DNA of 64,000 bases from Drosophila persimilis (lineage: Eukaryota > Arthropoda > Insecta > Diptera > Drosophilidae): contig NW_020825298.1 in the NCBI RefSeq assembly GCF_003286085.1, positions 12,028,001 through 12,092,000 of the forward strand. Reading direction: 5' to 3'. Every line of letters starts with the position of its first letter. Position 1 is the first letter of the stretch. Under the pieces are notes generated by a model. The model made no database searches, had not been told where the DNA came from, and saw nothing but the letters and a program-made list of their open reading frames with translations. Positions 22,400-33,697 of this stretch are shown one piece after another. Position numbers and translations under genes: made by a program.

Positions 22400-24200
22400 T
22401 TAAACGATTTCACGGGCAAACGGAGCAAACGCCTCCCAATAGCTGACGATCTAGAATGCAAAATGGTTCGTTTTTTGATAAGCGGATGGTCAAATATTTT
22501 TTTATATTCACCTGTTGCTGATGTGCCATTTGGTCTTCTATATATTTGATAATATTTGCTTTAAAGTCTTTCACTCTGGTCAATTCGAAGCGCTCCATTT
22601 CACGCTTAATTTCCGCCGATATGTCATCAAAATGCTGCTGACAGCGTTGTACCTTTCCTTGCCACTGTAAAGGGCAGAATGACATACGATTTCAACAAGG
22701 AAATATTAAACTTATTATGCAGACCCACCTCATCCACTTCTAACTGGGCCTGATCCAACTTATCCGCACGATTGGCCAACTCAAAGCGGCCACGATTCTC
22801 TCGTCGCTTGGACAACTGCATTTGAGCATATTGCCAGTTTTGAAAAGACTTGACGCGCTCATGGAAAATGCACTTAATGGCACCAAACAAGCCCAAGTAA
22901 TCCTTGATGAACTCGGCGAGAATAAAGAAATCAGAGTTGGCTTGCTCAGAGCGCAGAAGTTCCATTTTCTCCTCCACATCCGCCAGATTAGACAGGGCAC
23001 GCGACAGTCCAGTGTGTTCCTCGCAAGTGCTAAGCATTGCAGCGGATTTGGCCACCAAGCCGGTTAGTGCAGAAAGTTCCCGTCGTGAGGTGACCAGAGA
23101 CTTCATTGCATTATGCAGCTTTTGAAGGTTCGCATCCAAATTCTCCACCTCAGTGATCTTGTCGTCAAACCAGGGATCATTCTCATCCATTTTATAGGTA
23201 ATTTTGTTTACAGTTTCGCCCACTTTATTAAACAAGCGAATCACACCGGCGCCACTCAGAGCCGAGGTGTTAACGGCGCGCGGCAGATCCTGATCGCTTT
23301 CCAGAAAATTCATGAAATCCAAGTCCACACGCAGTATAGGGTGCTGTGCGGTGCGGTGGACAAAGCGTTCCAGCGCTGCACGTCGAATTTCTACCCACTC
23401 CTGGTTCATTGGAGTGCCCGGCTCACTCTGCTGTGGACTAATCTTCACCTTAGTACTGCCTATTATGTTCTTCGATGGGGCTGGGGGTATTATCCGTCCC
23501 ACCCGCATGTATTTTCCGACCAGCAGATCATGTATGCCAAGGAAATCACTGAAGCGTCGCAAAGTGCTGAACTCTGTCCGCTTGAACTTGGGAATGTTAG
23601 TTTTGGTCGTCACTCTAGTCATTAGGGAAAGCCGATAAGTAACATAAACAGAATCAATAGTATGCAATTCCATGATAAGCCAGTGGGGCGGCGTGACTCA
23701 CTTGTAGGCCAAATATGAGCCCATGCCATCGCCAATCTTCTGGGGGTCAGATACAACAATTTTTATAAAGAAGTCTCCATCGTCCGTCAAAACTTCTTGC
23801 AGCGGCTGTAATTCAGAGAGAAAGAGACGATTCAATTGATGATAAGCACACAAACAACAACATGGCTGTGTGCTGGTGGGCGGCTCTAATGACGTTGTCA
23901 ACGCCAAACAAAGCACAGCAACAGTCTCTGGTTGATAAAGCAAGCAAAATGGAGAGCGCCGCCCCAAAAATTAAACCTAATTTAATAGGCATCCTGTTGG
24001 GCGTACGCTCTGATTTGACTTACATGCACATCCCCGATGCTACTGGGACTCATGGCTGATACGAATAAATCATTTTCGTTCTCCAAAGTAACGCTGCCGG
24101 GCGCTGGAACTTCTTCCTCGTCATCGGATGCCGATTCAGCACCATTATTAATGTCCACTTCAGCGAATTCTTTGTTGTGTTCGGGACTTTCCACTTCCAT
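22400..24200 (-). CDS. Snx1: Sorting nexin 1 (PX-BAR, retromer-associated)
   Basis: Five exons, 24024-24200, 23702-23805, 22729-23614, 22512-22664 and 22400-22450, give 456 residues. Sorting nexin 1 binds endosomal phosphoinositides and membrane curvature and works with retromer in endosome-to-Golgi sorting. An acidic N-terminal tail (residues 1-60) is followed by a PX domain (about 65-190) with the lipid-binding RRFSDF at 113-118 and a PPAP segment. A BAR-type three-helix bundle then runs to the end and closes with YWEAFAPFAREIV. The true ATG is at 24200; nothing upstream supports a longer start. The last exon has only 16 codons but restores the conserved C terminus. The promoter at 24297 carries motif 1, DRE and motif 6. 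Confidence 0.95.
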
Positions 24201-24296
24201 GCTAATTGTCAATGCAGCGTTTTTCTGTTTCTTAATAATCAGAAAAACTCCTTTAAGTTTACTTCTTGCCTAAAAGCTTCAATTTTTCGACTGCAG

Positions 24297-24420
24297 CAGT
24301 GTGACCGCGGATTTATCGATAAAATATACCGTCCGAGCCTCAGAAATATACCGAAATATGCCGTCTTATTTGAAAAATATACCGTAAATATACTGACGAA
24401 TTCAAGTTATATTTTACATA
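24297..24420 (-). promoter_or_regulatory. Snx1: Snx1 core promoter: motif 1, DRE and motif 6
   Basis: On the minus strand GGTCACACTG (24297-24306) is the Drosophila motif 1/M1BP site, TATCGATA (24314-24321) is a DRE, and CGGTATATTT copies (24321-24331, about 24344-24353 and 24378-24387) match motif 6. The whole block lies about 100-220 bp upstream of the Snx1 ATG and is homologous to the block at 38749-38860. Confidence 0.75.
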
Positions 24421-25078
24421 TTCTTCGTTTTTGATATTCCGTCGAATATTACCAGCTATATAGAACATTTAGCCATGCCCACACAATTTTATACGATTGA
24501 TGAATCAATTTTCTTCTTGACTGGCTTTTTTTAAATATATGCTTTTATTGGATTTTGTCTAAAAACGGATATTCGTATTGCTCAATTTAGATATTGGAGC
24601 GCCTTAACCGCTTGGAAGAGAGCAAAAAGAGCCAATAACCGTTTCGAAGAAAGTAGTTCGGCAATCCATTGGAATAAACGATTTGAGAGCGAAAATTTAA
24701 AAAATCCTGCGTATGGACGCCTATAGCCTTTGTTCGAAAATATACCTTTGAAAGTGAAATTTAATAGATAGATGATATATTTCCATATATGTACATTTAA
24801 AAGTAGGTCAGAGGGCAATAGCCTGTACAATATATTTAGATCAGATACCGCCTCTCAATATGAGATAAAAGATATAATATTTAAAGATAATACTCTCTAT
24901 GAGGGTCATATATCAGACAGATTTGAAAGTAACTTTCCTAAACTTGTAATATATACTTATGAACTCAATTAATATTAAAGAACTTTTTTTAAAACGATCA
25001 AATATAACATAGATTAAATGCTGTATTGCTTTGATTTTATTAATATGAAAACTCCTGCTTATTTCAGACTAAGCAAAC
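24421..25078. other. Intergenic region between Snx1 and the serine protease
   Basis: AT-rich and without a recognisable gene. It lies inside the interval (24.3-27.4 kb) where the gene order seems to switch between two regions of D. melanogaster 2L. Confidence 0.5.
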
Positions 25079-25879
25079 TTAGCTTGGTGCCACTTGATTG
25101 GTCGATATCCAGGATATAAACGAAGAGACTTGCACATAAACTGACGGAGAGTTGGCCTGGCCGCAGGGCAGCTTGCCCCAGGAAACTATACCAATAAGGA
25201 CATTGCCTTGGACCAAAGGACCTCCAGAGTCCGAGGTGCAGATGCTGACGCCGCCAGTAAGTGGACCAGTGCATAGATTCGTTGAATGAACATCGCTTCC
25301 TTTAGTGCCCAAAGCAGCTTCACACGAGGCCAAACTGATGATTGGCAGATTATTGGCTACTTGGAGTGTTGAGGGATATGAAGCCGTATTGGTTGTACTG
25401 GTGCTTCCCCAGCCATATAGGCTGGCGGTACCCGTTGGCACCTTGCCAGATGCGGGAAGGCTAACAGGAGCCACTGCAGCTGACCACTTAAACGCTGTCG
25501 GAGTGTAAATCAAACCAATGTCGTAGGGCACAGTCCCTCCGGTGTACAAATCGTTGACTACGAAGTAGGTAATGGTGCGCTTTTGGGTTGTACTCGCCGT
25601 TCCCGCCACTGCAATGCTTCCTGCGACTAAAGTGCTTCCCAGCACTTGAGCGCTGTTCGTCAGGCAATGGGCGGCCGTCACCAGCCAGTTGGTATTCAGG
25701 ATGCTGGCGGCACAATAGTGAGTTCCTTGGTACTGCATGGACACGGCGTAGGGAGCACTATTTGCGGCTGCCGCCACACCTCCCACAACACGACCATTTG
25801 GATCTGCAGCCATCGCACATGCCTGGCGTAGGCCAAGGGCCAGGAGTAGGTAACACGCGACAAGACAAGAGCGTGACAT
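25079..25879 (-). CDS. Chymotrypsin-like S1A serine protease, secreted
   Basis: A single exon of 266 residues. A signal peptide (residues 1 to about 22) precedes a short propeptide with activation at R30-VVGG. The triad is H71 (TAAHC), D120 (YDIGLI) and S218 (SDSGGP). The residue six before the catalytic serine, chymotrypsin position 189, is serine. This predicts a hydrophobic-pocket, chymotrypsin-like specificity rather than trypsin-like. Position 193, normally glycine in the oxyanion hole, is serine (S216). Four of the usual cysteine pairs seem to be partly retained. GATAAG sites upstream (25969 and 26001) suit midgut GATA-factor control of a digestive enzyme. Flies have many such genes, so no orthologue is named. 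Confidence 0.9.
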   Translation of the reverse strand: MSRSCLVACYLLLALGLRQACAMAADPNGRVVGGVAAAANSAPYAVSMQYQGTHYCAASILNTNWLVTAAHCLTNSAQVLGSTLVAGSIAVAGTASTTQKRTITYFVVNDLYTGGTVPYDIGLIYTPTAFKWSAAVAPVSLPASGKVPTGTASLYGWGSTSTTNTASYPSTLQVANNLPIISLASCEAALGTKGSDVHSTNLCTGPLTGGVSICTSDSGGPLVQGNVLIGIVSWGKLPCGQANSPSVYVQVSSFISWISTNQVAPS

Positions 25880-25959
25880 TGTTTGCTGTCCGTAGTTTTC
25901 GTAGAACTGTTTACATCTACCTTTATCACGGTCCGTTTAAATTGAAATGAGATACGAAT

Positions 25960-26010
25960 TTTCAAGAAGATAAGGGTTTCAATTAACTTTCATGTTTTCG
26001 AGATAAGCGT
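25960..26010 (-). promoter_or_regulatory. GATA sites upstream of the protease
   Basis: Two GATAAG hexamers (about 25969 and 26001) lie 90-130 bp upstream of the protease ATG. GATA factors drive midgut digestive genes in flies; the assignment here is inference from position. Confidence 0.4.
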
Positions 26011-26099
26011 TTATTATAATTAAGATTAAGTGACTCCCAAGCAGGGGCACTTGACGTGGTACATACATATATCCAGCCATTCGCCTAGACGAATGCGCA

Positions 26100-26741
26100 G
26101 AAAAGTTCAAGTGGAATCTATCTCAAGATGTTGCATTCCAAACATAGTCCACGGCTCGGATATTCTTGTCGAACAGCAGTCGGCCGAAGCTGTTCCTCTG
26201 GCTGAAGATGATGTACATAGTTCTTGTGTGGGATGCAGGAGATTCCGTTCTTGGCCAGATGGTAGTGGGTGGAGCAGGTACAGGTCATGCGCCGTCTACC
26301 GCGCTGGTCCAAGCCCAGGAGGGAGCAGCCCCCGTTGTTGAGCTTTAACGCATTCACGCGAAGTGATGTACGTCATGCCCGAATGGACGAGGCTGCGGTT
26401 CTCGCCCGTCGTCTTGTGCACCCGCTCAATGTCCCGTTGCACATAGGAGCCGGAAGATGCACTTGGTCTTCTGGTTAGTCCAGTAGATGCACCCTCGCTG
26501 TACTCGGTCGATATGCGGGCAATGTGCTCCTGGCGCGAGAACAGCAGGAAGGCGGCAGGTAACACGCAGGGGGGTCGCGGGGCCGGTACAGGCAGAGGTG
26601 GAGCAGGCCCCATTCCCCACGGCTCACGCAACCTTGTCGGCCAGAATCCTGAAGACGGTTTCCAGATGCCGTTATCGAACAGCTGTTCCACCCCCACCCC
26701 CCCTGTCGAGGTCTGTTCTTCTTCTTCCTTTTGCATGTCAT
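26100..26741 (-). pseudogene. Frameshifted fragment of an LRP/LDL-receptor-family gene
   Basis: Translations of the minus strand in alternating frames give a continuous but broken LRP-like segment. The pieces, in order, are FLLFSRQEHIARISTEYSE, a YWTD-type repeat (CIYWTNQKTKCIFR), DIERVHKTTGENRSLVHSGM, and an EGF-like module (NNGGCSLLGLDQRG to CTCSTHYHLAKNGISC). A further beta-propeller strand (YIIFSQRNSFGRLLF then DKNIRAVDYVW) follows. At least three frameshifts separate the pieces, and no full-length frame exists. In the order of intact LRP proteins these are neighbouring modules, so this is a duplicated exon or retrocopy remnant. I cannot tell LRP1 from megalin as the source. Confidence 0.75.
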
Positions 26742-28089
<1,348 letters not shown>

Positions 28090-29568
28090 AACTAGTTCTA
28101 GACAACCAACGTCACACCCAACCAACCCAACCCCCATCCTCCGCTACGACAACAACAGCAGCAGCAGCAGCATAGCATTTCCACACACACGCTGGCAACG
28201 GGTGTGGTGAGTGTGCGTGTACACACAGGTGTAGCGTGTATGTGGCTGGATCAGCGGATCAGCAGTAGACAGAGGATGCGAAACCTCCGGCAAACAAACA
28301 TCTATACACACATACACAATTTTATGTTTAAGTTTATTTATAAAGTAAAAAATGATAGCAAAAAGCAGAAAATAGACTAAACAAACAAACAACAATTAAC
28401 GAAATCGGCTAACTAATTAATGTTAATTATCTAATGCAATGCAATTTAAATGAGCTAATCCTGAGGCAGGCCAAGATGCATAAAGCATGAGGCATAGAGA
28501 TCGTAGAAACGAGAGATCAGGGATCAAGAGAACAGTTTCCATTCTCACATTCACATTCACCCGTTCCCCTGCAAAAGTCCCCATAAATACAGACGACAAG
28601 AAGATGCAGATGCCGTAGAAGATCACACGCTTTTATGTACTTAAATCAGGCCAAGCGGTAGACGAAGATCAGAACAGATCCCCCAACAACATTCCATTTG
28701 GCATCTCCACACAAAAAGCATGCGAGCATAGGCAGTAAAGTACATAGATACCACTGAGAGCCAGCCTGTGTTCAAAATGATTCCACGGCTAAGCAAATAG
28801 TTTTTCCATTTATAGCCCCGTTCTGTTTCTGTTTGCGGCTTTGTTTTGCCCATTTTTACTTGGTTGGTTTTTGTTTATAGCTCGGCAACTGTAAAACAAC
28901 TGGAAACTTTTGATGGCATAGGACTTGGCCACGTGCATCTTATGAATAAATATATAAATATAAATATATATTATGTATTTTTATGACAAAAATAATGAAA
29001 CAGACAGACAGGCGGGCAGGCAGGCAGCACCGAGCACTGAGGCAGATGGCAACGTAAACATTTAAAAATATTATTAACGATTTTTGCTTCGATTAGCGAG
29101 AGAAATTTGTGCATTTTTTACGCGAAAAGCATATGGCTTACAAAATTGATAATATAATTGAATAAAAGAAACCAACCTAAAACATTTGAATGCAATTTTT
29201 AATAAATCAAATTATGAAAATGAAAATATACACTTTACTAGAAATAATTAATTCAAAACAAAAGAAAAAACTAAAACCCCAGAAAGTGAATCATGATATC
29301 AGAATAGTTCTTCGGTTCGGTCGCTGCAATTTGGGGCGCCGTATCTTATCGGGCGTGAGTGTTGTTAACTGATTCGATTCCCGCATGGACTGCGACTGGG
29401 GCTGGGGCTAGGCGACATGAAATATAGGACTTAGTTTTTTGTTTGTTTTATTTCTGAATTCCGGTTTCATAAGCGTAAATATATTGAAAGAAAAAAATGC
29501 CAACTTGTTTGCTTTGCAAATACACATTAAGTATAAGATATATAAATAGAGTTTAAGATGTGGTGTCC
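28090..29568. other. Convergent 3' UTRs of Rab6 and ThrRS
   Basis: A non-coding stretch with AATAAA near 28945 and 29161 on the plus strand (Rab6 side), and TTTATT at 29447-29452, an AATAAA on the minus strand suited to ThrRS. A (CAG)n-like run lies near 28153-28170. No gene was seen. Confidence 0.6.
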
Positions 29569-31770
29569 CTAGAAGTTGTCCTCGTTTGTGATAAACTCAT
29601 CGCGTATCTTCTGCAGCTTGGTGATCAGCTCCGAGACAGAGACCTCACCATGCACCTTGTTGTCGCGTGTGCGCACATTGACGGTATTCGAGGAACGCTC
29701 CTTGTCGCCGACCACCAGGATAAAGTTGAACTGGGCCAACTGAGCATTTCGGATCTTCTTGTTCATCGTATCGCCGGCATCGCAGTCGGCCTCGCTCATG
29801 AAGCCAGCGGCATGGAGCTGGTCCTTGACTGTCTGGGCGTATTGATCGTAGGCCGGACCCACTGGGACGACCATCACTTGACGGGGCGACAGCCAGAAGG
29901 GCCATTTGCCAGCATAGTTTTCCGTTAGAATGGCAATCATACGCTCCACAGAGCCCAGGATGGCGCGATGGATGATCACTGGACGCTTCTTCTCGCCGTC
30001 GTCGGCAATGTAGTTGAGATTAAAGCGAATGGGTAGCTGGAAATCCAATTGTATGGTGGCGCACTGATGTGCCCGCTTCAAAGCATCCATAATAGTAATA
30101 TCAATCTTGGGGCCATAGAAGGCGCCATCGCCGGGATTCTCCTTCCAGGGCATGCCGAACTCATTGAGAGACTCCTCCAAGGCCTTCTCAGCATCATTCC
30201 ACTGCTCGAGCTCGCCCAGATACTTCTCTGGACGCGTGGACAAAACAAGCTGGAAGGTGAAGCCGAAAATGGTATAGACATGCTTCAGGAACTCCAAACA
30301 GCCCTTCATCTCGCTCTTGATCTGCTCGGGAGCACAGAAGATGTGCGCATCATCCTGTTGGAAGCGACGCACACGTGTCAATCCAGTCAAGGCGCCCGAG
30401 AGCTCATTGCGATGCAAAACACCAAAGTCGGCCATGCGGAGTGGCAGCTCCCTCCAGGATCTGTTGCGAGTATCAAAGATAAGACAGTGGCCAGGGCAAT
30501 TCATGGGCTTCAGGGCGAATTTCTCCTTCTCCGCCTCGAAGGAGAACATATTCTCGGCATAGTGCTGCCAATGTCCGGATGTCATCCAGAGTTTGGCATT
30601 GTAGATGTTTGGCGAGATGACCTCCTGGAAGCCCCGCTTCCTGTATTCCGACTTGATGAAGCCCATCAGCGTGTTGTAGATGTGCGCTCCACGTGGCTGG
30701 AAGAAGCAGGAGCCAGGCGACAGCTCGTGGAAAAAGAACAGTTCCTGCTCACGTCCAATTTTGCGATGGTCTCGCTTGGCGGCTTCCTCCTGAAGCTTCT
30801 CCCATTCCTTGAGCTGCTTGGGATCGGGGAACGAGATGCCATAGACCCTCTGCAATGTCTCGGCATCGGCCTTGCCCTCCCAATAGGTCGACGAGTTCTT
30901 AGTAATCTTCAGGGCCTTGACCTTGCCTGTGTGGCGGACGTGGGGACCGCGGCAGAGATCGATGAGAGAGCCGCACTTGTACACAGTGGTGCGATCCGTG
31001 GTCACCTTCTCGTTCAGAATACGCAACTTAAACTCGTTGTACTTGAACATTTCCAACAGATCGGCTTTCTTCATCTCCAGACGCTCAAAGTTCTGCTTCT
31101 CTTTTACGATTTGCTTGACCAGGGACTCCATGGTGCCATAGTCGTTGGTAGAGATCTACAAGAGAAGACCTCCATTAATTAAAGGCTTTTTGATAAGAAG
31201 AGAAACCTGAAGTACTTACGCCTTCCCCCTCCAGATGCATGTCGTAGTAGAAGCCACTCTCAATGGGCGGACCATAGCAAAGATGTCCACCGTAGATGCG
31301 CTCCATGGCCTCACCCATTATATGAGCGGAGCTATGCCAGAAGACGGCCTGCGCTTCGGGATCGTCGAACTTTAGCAACTGCAAGGAGCAGTTTTCTTCG
31401 AGCACTCGATCCAAGTCCCAGACCTGTCCGTTCACCTTGGATATAATTGTGTTGTCGGCCAGACCTTGGCTGATGCCACGGGCCACATCGTAGGGCGTGG
31501 TCTCCCACGAGATGGCATCTACTTGCTTGCCATCGGGCAAGGTGACTTTGATGGTCTCGCGAGGCTTGACAGCCAATTCGGCGAGGTACTCAGCCTTGCA
31601 TTTCTCCCAAAGGATATTACGTTCCTCAATGTATTTGGGCAAGGGGCTAAGTTCTAAATCGAAAGGAGGTCTATTCAGTGAATGTTTTTTACTAAGGAAA
31701 CTCGCGACTCCTTACCCTTGCGACTGTCTCCGGCAGCACCGGCCGGCTTCTCCTTTTTCTCCTTCTTCAT
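29569..31770 (-). CDS. ThrRS: Threonine--tRNA ligase (cytosolic form)
   Basis: Three coding exons, 31716-31770, 31220-31653 and 29569-31155, give 691 residues from [14 protein letters not shown]. Threonyl-tRNA synthetase charges tRNA-Thr. The domain order is canonical: lysine-rich leader, TGS domain (about 55-115, IKVTLPDGK), and the editing (TGS-linked SAD) domain with [11 protein letters not shown] and the later CRGPHV. The class II core carries the zinc-binding MNCPGHC, motif 2 ([11 protein letters not shown]) and motif 3 ([15 protein letters not shown]), and the C-terminal anticodon-binding domain begins near [16 protein letters not shown]. The acceptor just before the ATG (TTTGCAG, then GCTGGCAAAATG) allows an upstream exon to be spliced in frame; see 32239-32418. 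Confidence 0.97.
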
Positions 31771-32238
31771 TTTGCCAGCCTGCAAATCGAGGGAAAAATC
31801 AATAAGTCTACGAAATCACAGCTTATTTTTTTATTTGGTAATATTTTGACTACGTATGCAGTCGAAAAGCAATTAGTGGAATGATTTTTCGGTGTCTGTT
31901 ATCGTGCTGGCGAGCGCTGGCACTGTTTATTTGAACAATTGTAAGCGAGGCAATGACGATGACAAATTTCTTTCGGCTCTTCTTGTACTGCCTGAGGGAC
32001 CACCTATCTATCTTTGAGCGTTTCTCCGGAATTTTAAAACTGATGCAATAGGGGAGGTACATTCAGTCATACAATGTAAGAGGGTCGAATCGAGTAAGTG
32101 ACGTCACAGCAGCCGGCTGGCAGTGATTCAACTCGAGCCCCCTCATAAATGGCACACATTTGTAGTACAGGCAAAGGGAAGAACACTAACACTTATGAAC
32201 AGTAAGGACAATGCTATGTATGGCCTAAGGACACCAAC

Positions 32239-32418
32239 CAAAGTTGCGTAGCAGCGATAGCTTCTTAACAGGCCTTTATCTGGTTGATTTTCCTGCTGTT
32301 GTAGTAGATGCTGTGTCTGATATTTGGACGCTGTGGCTGGCACCGATCGCAGGCAAACAGCGCTGCTTATTGCTTTACAAGACCTGACGCCAACGCCAAG
32401 CGGCACAAGTTTCAACAT
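32239..32418 (-). CDS. ThrRS: Putative alternative first exon of ThrRS encoding a mitochondrial presequence
   Basis: A minus-strand ATG at 32418 opens a 60-codon frame, MLKLVPLGVGVRSCKAISSA and on, ending LLRSYRCYATL. It is rich in Arg, Lys and Ser with no acidic residue in the first 40, like a mitochondrial targeting peptide. The frame ends in phase 0 at a GTTGGT donor. Splicing to the acceptor at about 31781 (TTTGCAG, then GCT GGC AAA ATG) keeps the ThrRS frame open. Motif 1-like GGTCACAT (32584-32591 reversed) and two motif 6-like words (32599-32617) sit about 170-200 bp upstream, as expected for the start of transcription. The donor is non-consensus, so this is a prediction. From memory, flies lack a separate mitochondrial ThrRS gene. 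Confidence 0.6.
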
Positions 32419-32689
32419 AACTCTGTAATCTGTCACTTCTCATACACTGCAATGCAATTCGTTTAGAGTTTAACATGCCTTTTGCTTGTTTAAATCCAAA
32501 TGACTTAATTCCGGCACCACGTTGTCACCCATTTTTCGAAAAAAAATTTAAAGAAAGAGAGGAGGGAGAGATAGAGCGAGAACATGTGACCAGATTGGAA
32601 AAATACCTAAATACCGGAATGTCAGCTGCTAAAGCTTTGGCGCCAAATCGATTTCGAAATGGGACCCAATGCGTGGATGTGTGTAACGT

Positions 32690-33400
32690 CCAGAAGGAAT
32701 CGTTTCCGACCCCATAAAGTATATATATTCTTGATCAGCATCAATAGTCGATTGAGCCATGTCTGTCTGTCCGTCTGTCCGTCCCTATTAGCGCCTAGTG
32801 CTCAAAGACTATAAGAGCTAGAGCAACGATGTTTTGGATCCAGACTTCTGTGATATGTCACTGCTACAAGAATATTTCAAAACTTTGCCCCACCCACTTC
32901 CGCCCCCACAAAGGGCGAAAATCTGTGGCATCCACAAATCTCAGAGACTATTAAGGCTAGAGTAACCAAATTTGGTATCCGCACTCCTGTTAGATTCACT
33001 ATAAAACGTATATGTATCTCAAAATTTCGCCCCACCCCCTTCCGCCCCCGAAAAGGACGAAAATCTGTTGCATCCACAATATTGCAGATTCGAGAAAACT
33101 AAAAACGCAGAATCATAGATAACGACCATATCTATTAGATTACTGAATCTGGATCAGATCAGACAATTTTTATAGCCAAAAGGAACAAATCAATTTGCAC
33201 TGGCTGCGCAGTGCCCGACGACACGCTCAGACTGATTTTCTGTCTCTCTCGCACGCACTCTTTGTCGTGTCGTTTAATATTAGCGGCGTCTGCCGGAGGA
33301 GAGCCATACTGACTTAGTATCGGGTATAACCGTAGAGTTGCGGTGTCCGCAGCAACTCACAACGTTCCCCTCGTTGTTATTGATTTTCTTATTGCGCTGA
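32690..33400. repeat. Dispersed interspersed repeat upstream of Patsas
   Basis: Starts with phrases common in fly dispersed repeats (ACCCCATAAAGTATATATA, then TGTCTGTCTGTCCG). It contains an internal imperfect duplication of about 120 bp (32880-32950 and 33000-33085, sharing CGAAAATCTGTxGCATCCAC) and a CT-rich right end. It runs up to the presumed Patsas start. No coding capacity is seen. I associate it with obscura-group genomes from memory; its family is not established here. Confidence 0.6.
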
Positions 33401-33697
33401 CATAATTTCTTCGCCATCGAGTGCAGCCGTGTTTACTTTGTGTGCTTCGTGGCTGCTTGGCATATAAAAAGTGAAAGCTGTTGGAAAAGTATTGCTCGCC
33501 GCGAAGTTAAAAAAGCCAACAAAATTGCACACTTATTGGAAAATCCCCTTCATCACCAACCACCGCTCTCTGGTGGCGCTGAACGTCTTGGGGTAGATTT
33601 CGATTTCTACAACGTGGCTTCCAGCAAGATTCACCCCAGCCCGGGGGCGGCGCGGAGTGTGTGGGCGCTTCCCCTGACGGCATCCTCATCATGCAAT

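Noticed and set aside
30049..31182. 377-codon plus-strand frame opposite ThrRS
   Set aside because: It is the antisense shadow of the ThrRS exon; the minus strand has all synthetase motifs and consistent splicing.
33440..33697. Upstream open extension of Patsas
   Set aside because: Open in frame but with no ATG; it is leader sequence.
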